From Pleurocapsa sp. MO_226.B13 (GTDB taxonomy: Bacteria; Cyanobacteriota; Cyanobacteriia; Cyanobacteriales; Xenococcaceae), in contig JASJEI010000002.1 in the NCBI GenBank assembly GCA_030064795.1, positions 1-64,000 of the forward strand: a stretch of DNA of 64,000 nucleotides, in the 5' to 3' direction. Within the stretch, counting starts at the first letter, position 1; each line of letters opens with the position of its first letter. A program made the position numbers and the translations under genes. Below are positions 8,701 to 15,702 of the stretch, in pieces. The notes beneath the pieces are model-generated. The model was not told where the DNA came from, ran no database searches, and saw nothing but the letters and a program-made list of their open reading frames with translations.

Positions 8701-9891
8701 ATGAATTTACGAGATCTTAAATTACCAGTTACTTGGCTTGCTATTCTGGTTGCTTTTATTAACACGGCAGGTTTTACTACAACTATGTCTGTTCTTTACC
8801 CATTGGCAAAAGAACTAGGACTGAGCGATCTTGAAGCTAGTTTATTGAATGCAGCCTATGCTATTTGTCAGTTTTTTGCCATTCCCATACTTGGTAAACT
8901 ATCGGATCGCTTTGGTCGAAAACCATTATTAATTGCTTGCTTTTCTGGGTCTGTAATTGCTAACTTAAGCATTGGTTTCTTTTCTTTGCCGTGGGTTTTA
9001 TTTACGGCGCGGATCGTGGATGGATTGACGGGTGGTAATCTTTCAGTTGCACGTCTAATAATCAGCGATACTACACCTCCCGCTCGTCGTCCCAAAGCTT
9101 TTAGTTTTTTTGAAGCTGGCTCTCGTTTGGGTTTTATAGCTGGTCCTGCTCTAAGTTATGCTGCTTTATCTTTATCAAAGATAAGAGAAATTTTTTCTTT
9201 TAGAATTGGTTTCTTAGTTGCTGCTGCGATCGCGTTTTTAGCTACTTTACTATGTATTTTTTTATTACCAGAAACATTACCGCAGAAACAAAGTTTTCGT
9301 TTAAAGTGGAACGAACTAGGCTTGAGTAAAATAGTAAAGTCAGCAGTTCATACTAATTTTAGTAAGCTCTTTGTAATTAGCTTTGCTAGCGGTTTAACTT
9401 ATACAATTTTTACTTTTGCTTTTCAACCCTTTTTGATCTATGTACTCGAACAAGATGCTCAAATGCTGGCTGTTCCATTTGTTCTGATCGGAATATTAGG
9501 GGCGATCGCTCAAATTGTTTTATTAGCACCTTTAACCTTACGATTTAACTTAAGTAATATTCTCTCCATTTGTTTAGCTATCAGAGGAGTACTGTTTCTT
9601 TTAATCCCAATTTTTCCCTTCCCCAGCATATTTTTTACTATATTTATAGCTTGTAGCATTGTTAATTCTTTTCCTCGACCACTATTGATGTCAATCGTAT
9701 CTCTCAAAAGCAGTTCCGAAGAACAAGGGGAAATTCTCGGTATTAATACTTCTTACCTCAGTTTGGGAAATACCATAGGTCCTGCGATCGCAGGTGTATT
9801 GGTAAGTTTTAGCTACGGAATTCCTTTTTGGGTAGCAAGTGTCTTAACACTTGTAACTGCTTGGATGGCTTTTAATTTGGAAAACAAATAA
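8701..9891 (+). CDS. Major facilitator superfamily transporter
   Basis: A 396-residue inner-membrane transporter with about 12 hydrophobic helices. The MFS signature between helices 2 and 3 is intact (GKLSDRFGRKPLL, about residues 64-76). A second half-signature lies in helix 5 (FEAGSRLGFIAGPAL). It resembles the drug:H+ antiporter / TetA-like group with 12 helices, so export of a small molecule is a fair guess. The start ATG at 8701 follows an AT-rich spacer shared with the divergent SDR gene. No regulator is adjacent. Confidence 0.85.
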   Translation: MNLRDLKLPVTWLAILVAFINTAGFTTTMSVLYPLAKELGLSDLEASLLNAAYAICQFFAIPILGKLSDRFGRKPLLIACFSGSVIANLSIGFFSLPWVLFTARIVDGLTGGNLSVARLIISDTTPPARRPKAFSFFEAGSRLGFIAGPALSYAALSLSKIREIFSFRIGFLVAAAIAFLATLLCIFLLPETLPQKQSFRLKWNELGLSKIVKSAVHTNFSKLFVISFASGLTYTIFTFAFQPFLIYVLEQDAQMLAVPFVLIGILGAIAQIVLLAPLTLRFNLSNILSICLAIRGVLFLLIPIFPFPSIFFTIFIACSIVNSFPRPLLMSIVSLKSSSEEQGEILGINTSYLSLGNTIGPAIAGVLVSFSYGIPFWVASVLTLVTAWMAFNLENK

Positions 9892-10047
9892 GAGTGTTTT
9901 AGTTTTATTGGATGAAATAATAATGTAAAGTTATGCTTCAAAGCCAACTGTAGCTAATTTGTAGTTTTTAACAGCGTCAAAAAAACTTTCGCCAACATCA
10001 CCCATTGCCGTTAATCTAGATAAGGTATTGCAGTCAGGACAAAAGTT

Positions 10048-11340
10048 GTGGCTTTCAAAATTGGTTTATTAGGATACGGTACAGTTGGCACGGGTACGGC
10101 GGAAATTCTTCTCGATCCGTTGGGAAGAAATAATTTGCTGCGGGAAATTGAAATAGCAAAGGTAGGGGTACGATCGCTCGATAAACCGCGATCGCCAGAA
10201 CTACCAGTAGGAGTTTTGACTGCGGACTTAGAGGCAATTGTCAGCGATCCTGAAATTGATATTGTAGTGGAGTTATTAGGCGGATTAGAACCAGCGCGAT
10301 CGCTAATCCTCAAAGCTATAGCCAACGGTAAGCATATTGTGACGGCAAATAAGGCAGTAATTGCTCGTCATGGCGAAGAAATTTTTAATGCAGCTAATGG
10401 TGCGGGGGTATATGTCCTCTTAGAAGCAGCAGTAGGAGGAGGAATTCCCGTAATTAAACCTTTAAAACAGTCTTTAGGGGTAAATCGCATCCAGACTGTA
10501 ATTGGCATTGTTAACGGTACGACCAACTATATTCTGACCCAAATGACCGAAGAGGGAGCAGATTTTGCTGAAGTCTTAGCCGAAGCCCAAAAATTAGGCT
10601 ATGCTGAAGCCGATCCCACCGCCGATGTTGATGGTTATGATGCAGCCGACAAAATTGCTATTCTAGCTGCGATCGCTTTTGGGGGGAGAATTAAACGGGA
10701 AGATATTGCTTGTGAAGGTATCCGTCAGATTAATGCTACCGATATCAGCTACGCAGAAGATCTGGGTTTTGTGATTAAGTTATTGGCGATCGCTAAAGCC
10801 AATCAAGGCAATGACTCTCTTCAGGTAAGAGTCCATCCCACCCTCGTACCAAAAGACCACCCCTTAGCCAACGTTAATGATGTCTATAACGCTATTTTGG
10901 TCGAAGGTGAACCACTAGGACAGGTCATGTTTTTTGGCCCTGGTGCGGGTAAAGGGGCGACTGCTAGCGCGGTAGTTTCAGATATTGCTAATATCGTCGC
11001 TATTTTACAGACTAACGGTACTAACCAGAAGCTCGATCCTCTGTTGAGTTGTCCTCACGAACACTTTAGTGAATTGACTTCAATTGCCGAGATCGAGACT
11101 CGTTTTTACGCCCGTTTTCTCTGTCAGGATGTACCTGGGGTAATCGGTCATTTAGGTACTAGCTTTGGCGAGCATGAAGTTAGCTTAGAATCAGTAGTGC
11201 AAATTGGCTATCAAGATAGCTTAGCCGAAATTGTCGTTGTCACTCACGATGTGCGGGAAGGAAACTTTCGTCAAGCATTGGCAGAGATTAAAAATCTAGA
11301 TGCTATTGACAGCATTCCCAGTATTCTAAGAGTCTTGTAG
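10048..11340 (+). CDS. hom: Homoserine dehydrogenase
   Basis: Reduces aspartate-semialdehyde to homoserine with NAD(P)H, at the branch point to threonine, methionine and isoleucine. The 430-residue length is normal for the monofunctional enzyme. The N-terminal Rossmann motif is GLLGYGTVGTGTAEIL, then ELLGGLEPA and TANKAVIA. The catalytic region has GTTNYILTQM and GYAEADPTADVDGYDAADK (about residues 180-200). A C-terminal ACT domain (RFYARFLCQDVPGVIGHL) starts near residue 350. I chose the GTG start because MAFKIGLLG is the family N-terminus. The 3' end overlaps a convergent DUF5615 gene by 70 bases. A decayed fragment of the same gene lies at 18507-18590. Confidence 0.95.
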   Translation: MAFKIGLLGYGTVGTGTAEILLDPLGRNNLLREIEIAKVGVRSLDKPRSPELPVGVLTADLEAIVSDPEIDIVVELLGGLEPARSLILKAIANGKHIVTANKAVIARHGEEIFNAANGAGVYVLLEAAVGGGIPVIKPLKQSLGVNRIQTVIGIVNGTTNYILTQMTEEGADFAEVLAEAQKLGYAEADPTADVDGYDAADKIAILAAIAFGGRIKREDIACEGIRQINATDISYAEDLGFVIKLLAIAKANQGNDSLQVRVHPTLVPKDHPLANVNDVYNAILVEGEPLGQVMFFGPGAGKGATASAVVSDIANIVAILQTNGTNQKLDPLLSCPHEHFSELTSIAEIETRFYARFLCQDVPGVIGHLGTSFGEHEVSLESVVQIGYQDSLAEIVVVTHDVREGNFRQALAEIKNLDAIDSIPSILRVL

Positions 11341-11600
11341 TTAGTCGCGATCGCACTAATCGCTCGTTGAGTAGGTACAAAAGAGATCGCAGTTAGCGGA
11401 TGTCCGTAAACTAAACTGCGCTGATGAAAGTCAGAATCCTTAGAAACAATCACAAAATCATTCGTCTTTGCATACTCCCAAATAACGGCATCATCAGTAT
11501 TAGTCATTGCCAGGGTTTTGACGTGCTCAGAATCAGGATACAAATCTATAATCCTGTTAATAATTCGATCTGACAGGTTTTCGTCCAATAGCAGTTTCAC
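11271..11600 (-). CDS. DUF5615 PIN-like toxin, C-terminus replaced
   Basis: Predicted RNase-type toxin of the DUF5615 (Mut7-C-like PIN) family: MKLLLDENLS, then DAVIWEYAKTNDFVIVSKDSDFHQRS, the two acidic clusters expected of the family. Relatives continue after YGHP with a strand and a helix containing GNCST; here this is missing. From about residue 78 the frame runs on through HIP1-containing spacer into the antisense of the hom 3' end. The protein thus looks truncated with a new tail, and its activity is doubtful. Its start overlaps the stop of the DUF433 antitoxin by four bases (ATGA). Confidence 0.75.
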   Translation of the reverse strand: MKLLLDENLSDRIINRIIDLYPDSEHVKTLAMTNTDDAVIWEYAKTNDFVIVSKDSDFHQRSLVYGHPLTAISFVPTQRAISAIATNYKTLRILGMLSIASRFLISANA

Positions 11601-11821
11601 AACGATGCTACAAATAACTTTTTCTCACGATCGGTCGCAAAGGCAAGACAAGCCTTGATGTCTTCCAAAGTGAGTTCAGAAAAATCTTCTAGAATTTCTG
11701 CTTCGGTCATGCCACCTGCCAAATATTCTAATATGTCATACACTGTAATTCGCATCCCCCGAATACAGGGCTTGCCACTGCGTTTTCCAGGCTCAATTGT
11801 GATGATGTTTTGGTAGTCCAT
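11597..11821 (-). CDS. DUF433 antitoxin
   Basis: A 74-residue DUF433 protein with the typical ITIEPGKRSGKPCIRGMRITVYDILEYLAGG followed by LTLEDIKACLAFATDRE, a small helix-turn-helix-like fold. DUF433 genes commonly precede DUF5615 toxin genes and are taken as their antitoxins. Here the two overlap by four bases, as expected for translational coupling. With the toxin tail apparently lost, this may be a solitary antitoxin in practice. Confidence 0.85.
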   Translation of the reverse strand: MDYQNIITIEPGKRSGKPCIRGMRITVYDILEYLAGGMTEAEILEDFSELTLEDIKACLAFATDREKKLFVASL

Positions 11822-11874
11822 AAAGTGGCATGAGGTAGAAATATTTGCCTACATTATATCAAGTAGTTTTGTTT

Positions 11875-11950
11875 CGAGATCGCCCCTCAAAATCTCTGCA
11901 GTATCTTCGTGCCTTCCCAATTCCTGCCATATTTCCACTAGCCTGGTGTC
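11875..11950 (-). pseudogene. Fragment of carbamate kinase 3' end
   Basis: About 75 bases match the codons for the C-terminal MAGIGKLKDAAEILSGDL region of the arcC gene at 15703-16608 in the same orientation. Shared blocks include GGAATTGG, GCAGAGATTTT and GGGCGATCT, with a one-base shift in between, so it is not translatable. It ends next to the truncated PIN toxin. Two arcC 3' ends therefore bracket the integron region (about 12-15.7 kb). Confidence 0.65.
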
Positions 11951-11970
11951 AACTGAACCTACAAGATCGG

Positions 11971-12093
11971 CTATTCCTCTACAATAGCAGTCAATCTTAC
12001 CGTGTTCAATGCTTGTGCAGAAGCTACAATGAAGGGCTGACGTTGAGCCAGAACATCCAGCAATACATCACTATCAAACAATACTCGCTTCAA
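11971..12093 (-). pseudogene. Truncated PIN-domain (VapC-like) toxin
   Basis: Only the first 40 codons of a PIN toxin remain: TTG-start LKRVLFDSDVLLDVLAQRQP then FIVASAQALNTV, typical of a VapC N-terminus with its first acidic residues (FDSDVLLD). A TAG follows after about 40 codons, and the sequence then changes to the arcC fragment. The start overlaps the stop of the preceding antitoxin-like gene (TTGA). Without the other acidic residues it cannot be a nuclease. Confidence 0.75.
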
Positions 12094-12260
12094 CGGTATT
12101 TTTCCTCCAGATAATCAACGTAGGACTCTGTAGAATCTTCTGAGTCTAGCTGAATTACACCGATCGAGCTTTGAGTCCAAGGATCGAGGTCAATTACAGG
12201 CTGCCCGCTTGGCTTTGGAGAAATGGATGATAGGGTTTCTTGTTGAATTGAGGTCAACAC
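12090..12260 (-). CDS. Small antitoxin-like protein upstream of PIN remnant
   Basis: A 56-residue open frame with GTG start: TSIQQETL near the N-terminus, SGQPVIDLDPWTQSSIGVIQ, and the ending ESYVDYLEEKYR. Short acidic proteins with this DxEDSTESYVDYLEEKYR-like end are found in front of PIN toxin genes in cyanobacteria, from memory. The stop/start overlap with the PIN remnant supports pairing. No convincing ribosome binding site is visible and the N-terminus may be shortened. Confidence 0.55.
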   Translation of the reverse strand: MLTSIQQETLSSISPKPSGQPVIDLDPWTQSSIGVIQLDSEDSTESYVDYLEEKYR

Positions 12261-12284
12261 AGATTGGACTAAAAGCCAGCGATC

Positions 12285-12374
12285 GCACTAAGACCTTGAG
12301 CTCAGCGGTGCTAGACAAACAATCGAAAGAAGATGATAGTTTAGTCAAGCATCCGCTGCAGTGAACGGTTAGGT
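12285..12374 (-). other. Candidate degenerate attC site (third)
   Basis: Read leftwards it starts ACCTAACCGTTCA, followed by GCAGCGGATGCT, a loop, then AGCACCGCTGAGCTC and a decayed right end GGTCTTAGTGC in place of GTTRRRY. The arms GCAGCGGATGCT and AGCACCGCTG pair with a one-base bulge, as in attC sites with extrahelical bases. A minus-strand open frame ends with TAA inside its RYYYAAC box, as in cassette 1. The damaged right core lowers confidence. Confidence 0.45.
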
Positions 12375-12464
12375 TTGATGGCCCACTTGCAACAGCCAAA
12401 ACCATTGTGGAGATCGCAGGTTAGCACCTCCCAATTTCACCCACAAAACATAAGGACAGCAGAA

Positions 12465-12556
12465 ACCTAACGGAAAAACGCAGCGGCGGCAAATTGAACT
12501 TACCCTCTCAGCAGTGACTTTCAAGCATCGACTGCCATGACGTGATAAGCTTAGAC
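12465..12556 (-). other. Candidate degenerate attC site (second)
   Basis: The right-hand core, GTTAGGT at 12471-12465 (minus strand), is perfect and is preceded by GCCGCTGCG. The left-hand core would be GTCTAAG at 12556-12550, one base off RYYYAAC. CTAA, ACG and GGC recur at matching distances in the two arms, but pairing is otherwise weak. It would close the cassette carrying the acyltransferase gene. Confidence 0.4.
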
Positions 12557-12637
12557 GCATTTACATTGCACTTTGAAATCCTCAAACGCCTTATGGAGAA
12601 GGAATAGAATAGGTAACTTTAGTGCGTCTAAGCTTAT
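12545..12637. repeat. 15-bp perfect inverted repeat, 63-bp loop
   Basis: ATAAGCTTAGACGCA at 12545-12559 is repeated as its exact reverse complement at 12623-12637, just downstream of the acyltransferase gene. It could be the ends of a tiny insertion or part of an unusual attC. It is too widely spaced for an ordinary terminator. Confidence 0.8.
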
Positions 12638-12705
12638 GAGGGTTAAAATGCAGAAATGCCGTGACATTCTACCAATAGAACAACCTATGAGACCATAGAC
12701 TTTGC

Positions 12706-14046
12706 CTATAATAGCCATTTTAATTTTCCTACTAATTCTGGCATTACTTCTTTTTGATCACGATATCTGTGTATTCTTCGTAGATTATCATGTTGCATTA
12801 GATTCTTAGCCAATTTACTCGGCAGAAGAACAGAGTAAAACAGCCCATTATTTGAGAATCCCTCAGTAATGCTCGATAACCAGGGAAAAGGATAATCTCC
12901 AAAAGAGCTAAAGTAGAATGGCTTTGACTCTCCAAATATTATGTCGTAAGTACCAAAGTTGACCCAGCTAGTAACCAATAAAGTTCTTTTCAGAGGATCA
13001 ATACCTTTGCTGACGAACCTGTCAATTTTATTGATGCCACCTTTTTCTTCAATATACTTTTTTGTCGAAAAGAAATTCATGTGTAGTTGTTCGAAGTTGT
13101 CAACTGATGCTCTTAAGTCTTTTGCTAATTGAAAAGGCTTAACTCTCTGATTAACCGAAATATTTATACTTGAACCAAAGTTTCCTGAAATATTTTCTGG
13201 CAATTTCATTTTAGATCTATAATTAATAGCTATGGATAAAACTCTTTCCTTACTGTACTCATCCAGTTCCGATATGATGTTAAATAGATGTGCACACAAT
13301 ACATCGTTTCTAGATAAGTTTCTGTGGGCATTTTCTGAGAATTTTTGCTTCATATTATTTAATTCATTCTCAGAAAAATAGAATCGCAAGCTGGTTTTAT
13401 TTCGAGCCTGGAATAACATATAAAATGCCAGCTCAAACAATTCTCTTCCGTTCAGATATCTAACGGCGGGAGTATTATTGTTATTTTCTTCTAGGTTCTC
13501 TTGAAGATACTTATCTCTTTCTTTGGTAATCAGAGGTAAAATATATTCTTTTTTGTTTGCTGAATTTGACCAAGCTTTCATAAGTTGCATAAATGTATGC
13601 ATATCTCCAATAGAATGATGCCAGCAAATCCCCAGTGCCATCCCTCCGCAGGCAAAATAGGTAAGATTAATAGTCATTAAGGGGCTTTGGTTAGGTATTA
13701 CCTTTTTAGGATTGATGATATTGACAAGTCTTTCTTTCTTTATTCTGGGCAATTTTTCAAGAATCTGGTTTACCGTACAGTTCTCTCTCGCAACTGAGAA
13801 GAGTACTCCCTGGTTGTTACAATCTATGTACAAATTATTATTTGATTTTTTCAATATTCCTGCAAAAAATGGGAAATCACTCAAAACTTCCCTTAGTGAA
13901 TCAATTAATGCATTGCGATCAAAGCTTTCTCTGTAAAAAAATACAACAGGCACAGCAAGATTTCTAAGCAATTGATCTGTAATGGCACAAGTTATTACCT
14001 GTTGAATATGGTGATTAGCTTGAACAAGAAATGCTTCCGTTTTCAT
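12706..14046 (-). CDS. BAHD-type (HxxxD) acyltransferase in an integron cassette
   Basis: A 446-residue protein of the BAHD/Transferase superfamily, which moves acyl groups from acyl-CoA to hydroxyl or amino groups. The catalytic motif HHSIGD (His144-x-x-x-Asp148) sits in ALGICWHHSIGDMHTFMQ, at the usual place about a third of the way in. The second family motif DFGWG appears as the variant DIIFGESKPF near residues 368-377, within WVNFGTYDIIFGESKP. Also typical are the N-terminal LRNLAVPVVFFYRE and SLREVLSDFPFFAGIL. The acceptor is unknown; relatives acylate plant alkaloids and flavonoids or fungal toxins. The codons are AT-rich and contain no HIP1 site. It starts 59 bases after the preceding cassette boundary, reads away from intI, and has no partner genes. 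Confidence 0.85.
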   Translation of the reverse strand: MKTEAFLVQANHHIQQVITCAITDQLLRNLAVPVVFFYRESFDRNALIDSLREVLSDFPFFAGILKKSNNNLYIDCNNQGVLFSVARENCTVNQILEKLPRIKKERLVNIINPKKVIPNQSPLMTINLTYFACGGMALGICWHHSIGDMHTFMQLMKAWSNSANKKEYILPLITKERDKYLQENLEENNNNTPAVRYLNGRELFELAFYMLFQARNKTSLRFYFSENELNNMKQKFSENAHRNLSRNDVLCAHLFNIISELDEYSKERVLSIAINYRSKMKLPENISGNFGSSINISVNQRVKPFQLAKDLRASVDNFEQLHMNFFSTKKYIEEKGGINKIDRFVSKGIDPLKRTLLVTSWVNFGTYDIIFGESKPFYFSSFGDYPFPWLSSITEGFSNNGLFYSVLLPSKLAKNLMQHDNLRRIHRYRDQKEVMPELVGKLKWLL

Positions 14047-14104
14047 AAGTTTATAGTTTCTGGTTTATGCTTGTATGATTGGACTTAATTTTGAGCCTTG
14101 GAAT

Positions 14105-14174
14105 ACCTAACGACCAAGCTCAGCCGCGACGGGCCGCTACGCGGCACGGCGTCGGCTGCAGCGCCTTGTTAGGC
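14105..14174 (-). other. attC recombination site (first cassette)
   Basis: A 70-bp site, read leftwards: GCCTAAC (R box) - AAGGCGCTGCAGCCGACGCC (L side) - central loop with CGCGTAGCGG - GCGGCTGAGCTTGGTC - GTTAGGT (R' box). Both conserved cores are perfect (RYYYAAC and GTTRRRY) and the arms pair with short mismatched spacers, the hallmark of the 60-bp attC class. It is strikingly GC-rich against its surroundings. The stop codon of the 86-codon gene lies inside the R box. Confidence 0.92.
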
Positions 14175-14429
14175 ATCCGACTCCGTCTTCGGCCTGGTTT
14201 CGGTCTCGCTCGGACGACCGAAGCCAGGAGCTCTAACAACGAAAAACAAAGCAAAAAGGGTCCCCACGAGATACCAGAGATACTCCGTCGTCAACCTATC
14301 TGCTGTCTCAAATCCATACCCGAAACCAACAGCTACCCAGAGGATCTGAGCGGTCACCACCGCCAGGACCGCCGACGTCCAAGCGTTACGGCTCCATGAA
14401 GTCGACCGCCAGCTAAACACACTCATCAT
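14169..14429 (-). CDS. Cassette-encoded small membrane protein
   Basis: An 86-residue protein of unknown function with two hydrophobic helices (about residues 17-39, TSAVLAVVTAQILWVAVGF, and about 49-67, YLWYLVGTLFALFFVVRA) and a charged, Pro/Glu/Thr-rich tail. It starts with ATGATG, 29 bases after the attI-side core at 14458, and ends with TAA inside the attC R box; both are normal for integron cassettes. The base composition is much richer in G+C than that of the flanking genes, so a foreign origin is very likely. I do not recognise the family. Confidence 0.7.
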   Translation of the reverse strand: MMSVFSWRSTSWSRNAWTSAVLAVVTAQILWVAVGFGYGFETADRLTTEYLWYLVGTLFALFFVVRAPGFGRPSETETRPKTESDA

Positions 14430-14457
14430 CTCAACCAGGGTTGTTCGCGCACTAGAT

Positions 14458-14620
14458 GCCTAACTATATATTCAACCGCACCCTGTAGTCTAGCATTCAT
14501 ATAATGTTTAAATCATTGCATTTTGCAATCTAGTATTCATTATAAGCGACAAAAACCGCACTTTACTATCTAACAAACACATTTTGTTACTTTTACCGCA
14601 GTTTGCCATCTAGTAACGTC
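14458..14620. promoter_or_regulatory. attI-like region with four 40-bp direct repeats
   Basis: The insertion core GTTAGGC (minus strand) is at 14464-14458. Between it and intI four imperfect direct repeats follow at an exact 40-base period: GCA ends at 14480, 14520, 14560 and 14600, each followed by a YTTNNNATCTAGTA-like block. attI sites of known integrons carry direct repeats bound by the integrase, so these are candidate IntI binding sites. A related ATCTAGTG block lies inverted at the cassette edge. Confidence 0.7.
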
Positions 14621-14681
14621 AATCTGGGAATAATGAAAATGAGCAAACTTTACTTTTTCCATCAAAAAAGTTTTACTAAAT

Positions 14682-15656
14682 TTGCATATGAACAATCCAC
14701 AACAACCTCGCCTGCTAGAGCGAGTACGCAGCACATTGCGTCTCAAGCATATGAGTCTTAAGACCGAAAAGTCTTATCTATACTACATTAAGCAGTTTAT
14801 TCTGTTTCACCATAAACGTCACCCCAGAGAAATGGGAGTTGAGGAAATCAGAGCTTATCTTTCACATTTAGCAGTAGATAAAAATGTGGCTGCATCAACA
14901 CAAAACGTTGCTAGAAACGCACTATTGTTTTTATACAAAGAAGTTTTACAAATAGAATTACCTTTTATTGATGGAATTAAGCCAGCAAAACGTCCTAAAA
15001 GACTTCCTGTTGTTTTTACTCGTGAAGAGATACGTATTGTTTTAGCAAATTTGAGTGGTGTTCATCATTTAATGGCGAGCTTACTATATGGTTCGGGTTT
15101 ACGTTTAACAGAATGCTTAAATTTACGAGTTAAAGATATTGATTTTGGATATCAGCAAATCACAGTGCGCGATGGTAAAGGGAGCAAAGATCGTATAAAG
15201 ATGTTGCCACAATCAACTATTGAAGGGCTTAAACTGCAATTAGAAAATGCCAAATATTTACATCAACAGGATTTGGCTCAAGGATACGGTGCCGTCTATT
15301 TACCTTATGCTTTAGAGCGTAAATATCCTAATGCCAATCGAGAATGGGTATGGCAATTTGTCTTTGCTGCTAATAATCGCTCAAAAGATCCGCGTTCGGG
15401 TATTGTTCGCCGACATCATATTTATCCAGATTCGCTATAAAGAGCCGTTAAAAAGGCAATTCGCCAAACAGGAATTACTAAACGAGCAAGCTGTCATACT
15501 TTTCGTCACAGCTTTGCCACACATTTACGGTCGGATGGTTATGATATCCGCACGGTACAGGAACTATTGGGTCATAAAGATGTTTGTACTACAATGGTCT
15601 ATACCCATGTCTTGAATCGTGGTGGTAGAGGCGTGAGAAGTCCTCTCGATTCATGA
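14682..15656 (+). pseudogene. intI: Integron integrase, interrupted by one in-frame TAA
   Basis: A tyrosine recombinase of the integron-integrase family. The N-terminal part has [34 protein letters not shown]; box I is [15 protein letters not shown]. The IntI-specific extra domain is present as [21 protein letters not shown] followed by [12 protein letters not shown]. Codon 253 is TAA (15438-15440), where relatives have Gln (LQRAVK). Beyond it the same frame continues with [12 protein letters not shown], box [24 protein letters not shown], the catalytic [11 protein letters not shown] and a normal end RSPLDS. Without readthrough the 252-residue product lacks HxxR and the Tyr nucleophile. This is the only lesion seen. 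It reads away from the cassettes. Confidence 0.92.
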
Positions 15657-15702
15657 AGATCGGGCGTTAACTCTGACATAAAGTTAAAAACAAAAGCGAT
15701 CG

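Larger units (their letters stand above)
12285..15656 (-). mobile_element. Chromosomal integron with decayed integrase
   Basis: An intI-type integrase pseudogene (plus strand, 14682-15656) is preceded by an attI-like region. A leftward cassette array then follows, with cassette genes on the strand opposite to intI. This is the standard integron layout. Core sites GTTRRRY, read on the minus strand, lie at 14464-14458, 14111-14105 and 12471-12465. Cassette 1 (14111-14463) holds an 86-codon membrane protein; cassette 2 (about 12471-14110) holds the BAHD acyltransferase; a short cassette without a convincing gene may follow down to about 12285. No HIP1 site occurs between 12287 and 15695. The two right-hand cores and attC are clear; the left boundary is inference. 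Confidence 0.85.

Noticed and set aside
9930..10045. A short minus-strand stretch with CPDC and GDVGESFFDAVKNYKLATVG
   Set aside because: It reads like the end of a small zinc-ribbon protein but has stop codons just upstream, no start codon, and overlaps the hom start; too little to name.
11845..12114. An 89-codon plus-strand frame
   Set aside because: It is the antisense of the arcC fragment and the truncated PIN gene.
12190..12560. Two minus-strand frames (71 and 63 codons)
   Set aside because: No recognisable domain; they overlap the antitoxin or the decayed attC region. The end of the second inside a core box is noted under the integron only.
12545..12637. The 15-bp inverted repeat as a terminator of the acyltransferase gene
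   Set aside because: The 63-base loop and lack of a T-run make it unlikely.
14079..14399. A 106-codon plus-strand frame across the attC and cassette 1
   Set aside because: It is a GC-rich shadow of the cassette gene and attC; the minus-strand frame has cassette-typical start and stop positions.
14476..14620. The 40-bp periodic repeats as a CRISPR array
   Set aside because: Only a few bases per unit are conserved and the position next to intI fits attI better; no cas genes are present.
12287..15695. Absence of HIP1 sites as independent proof of foreign DNA
   Set aside because: It is the longest such gap noticed, but gaps near 3 kb also occur at about 47-50 kb and 60-63 kb, so it is only weak support.
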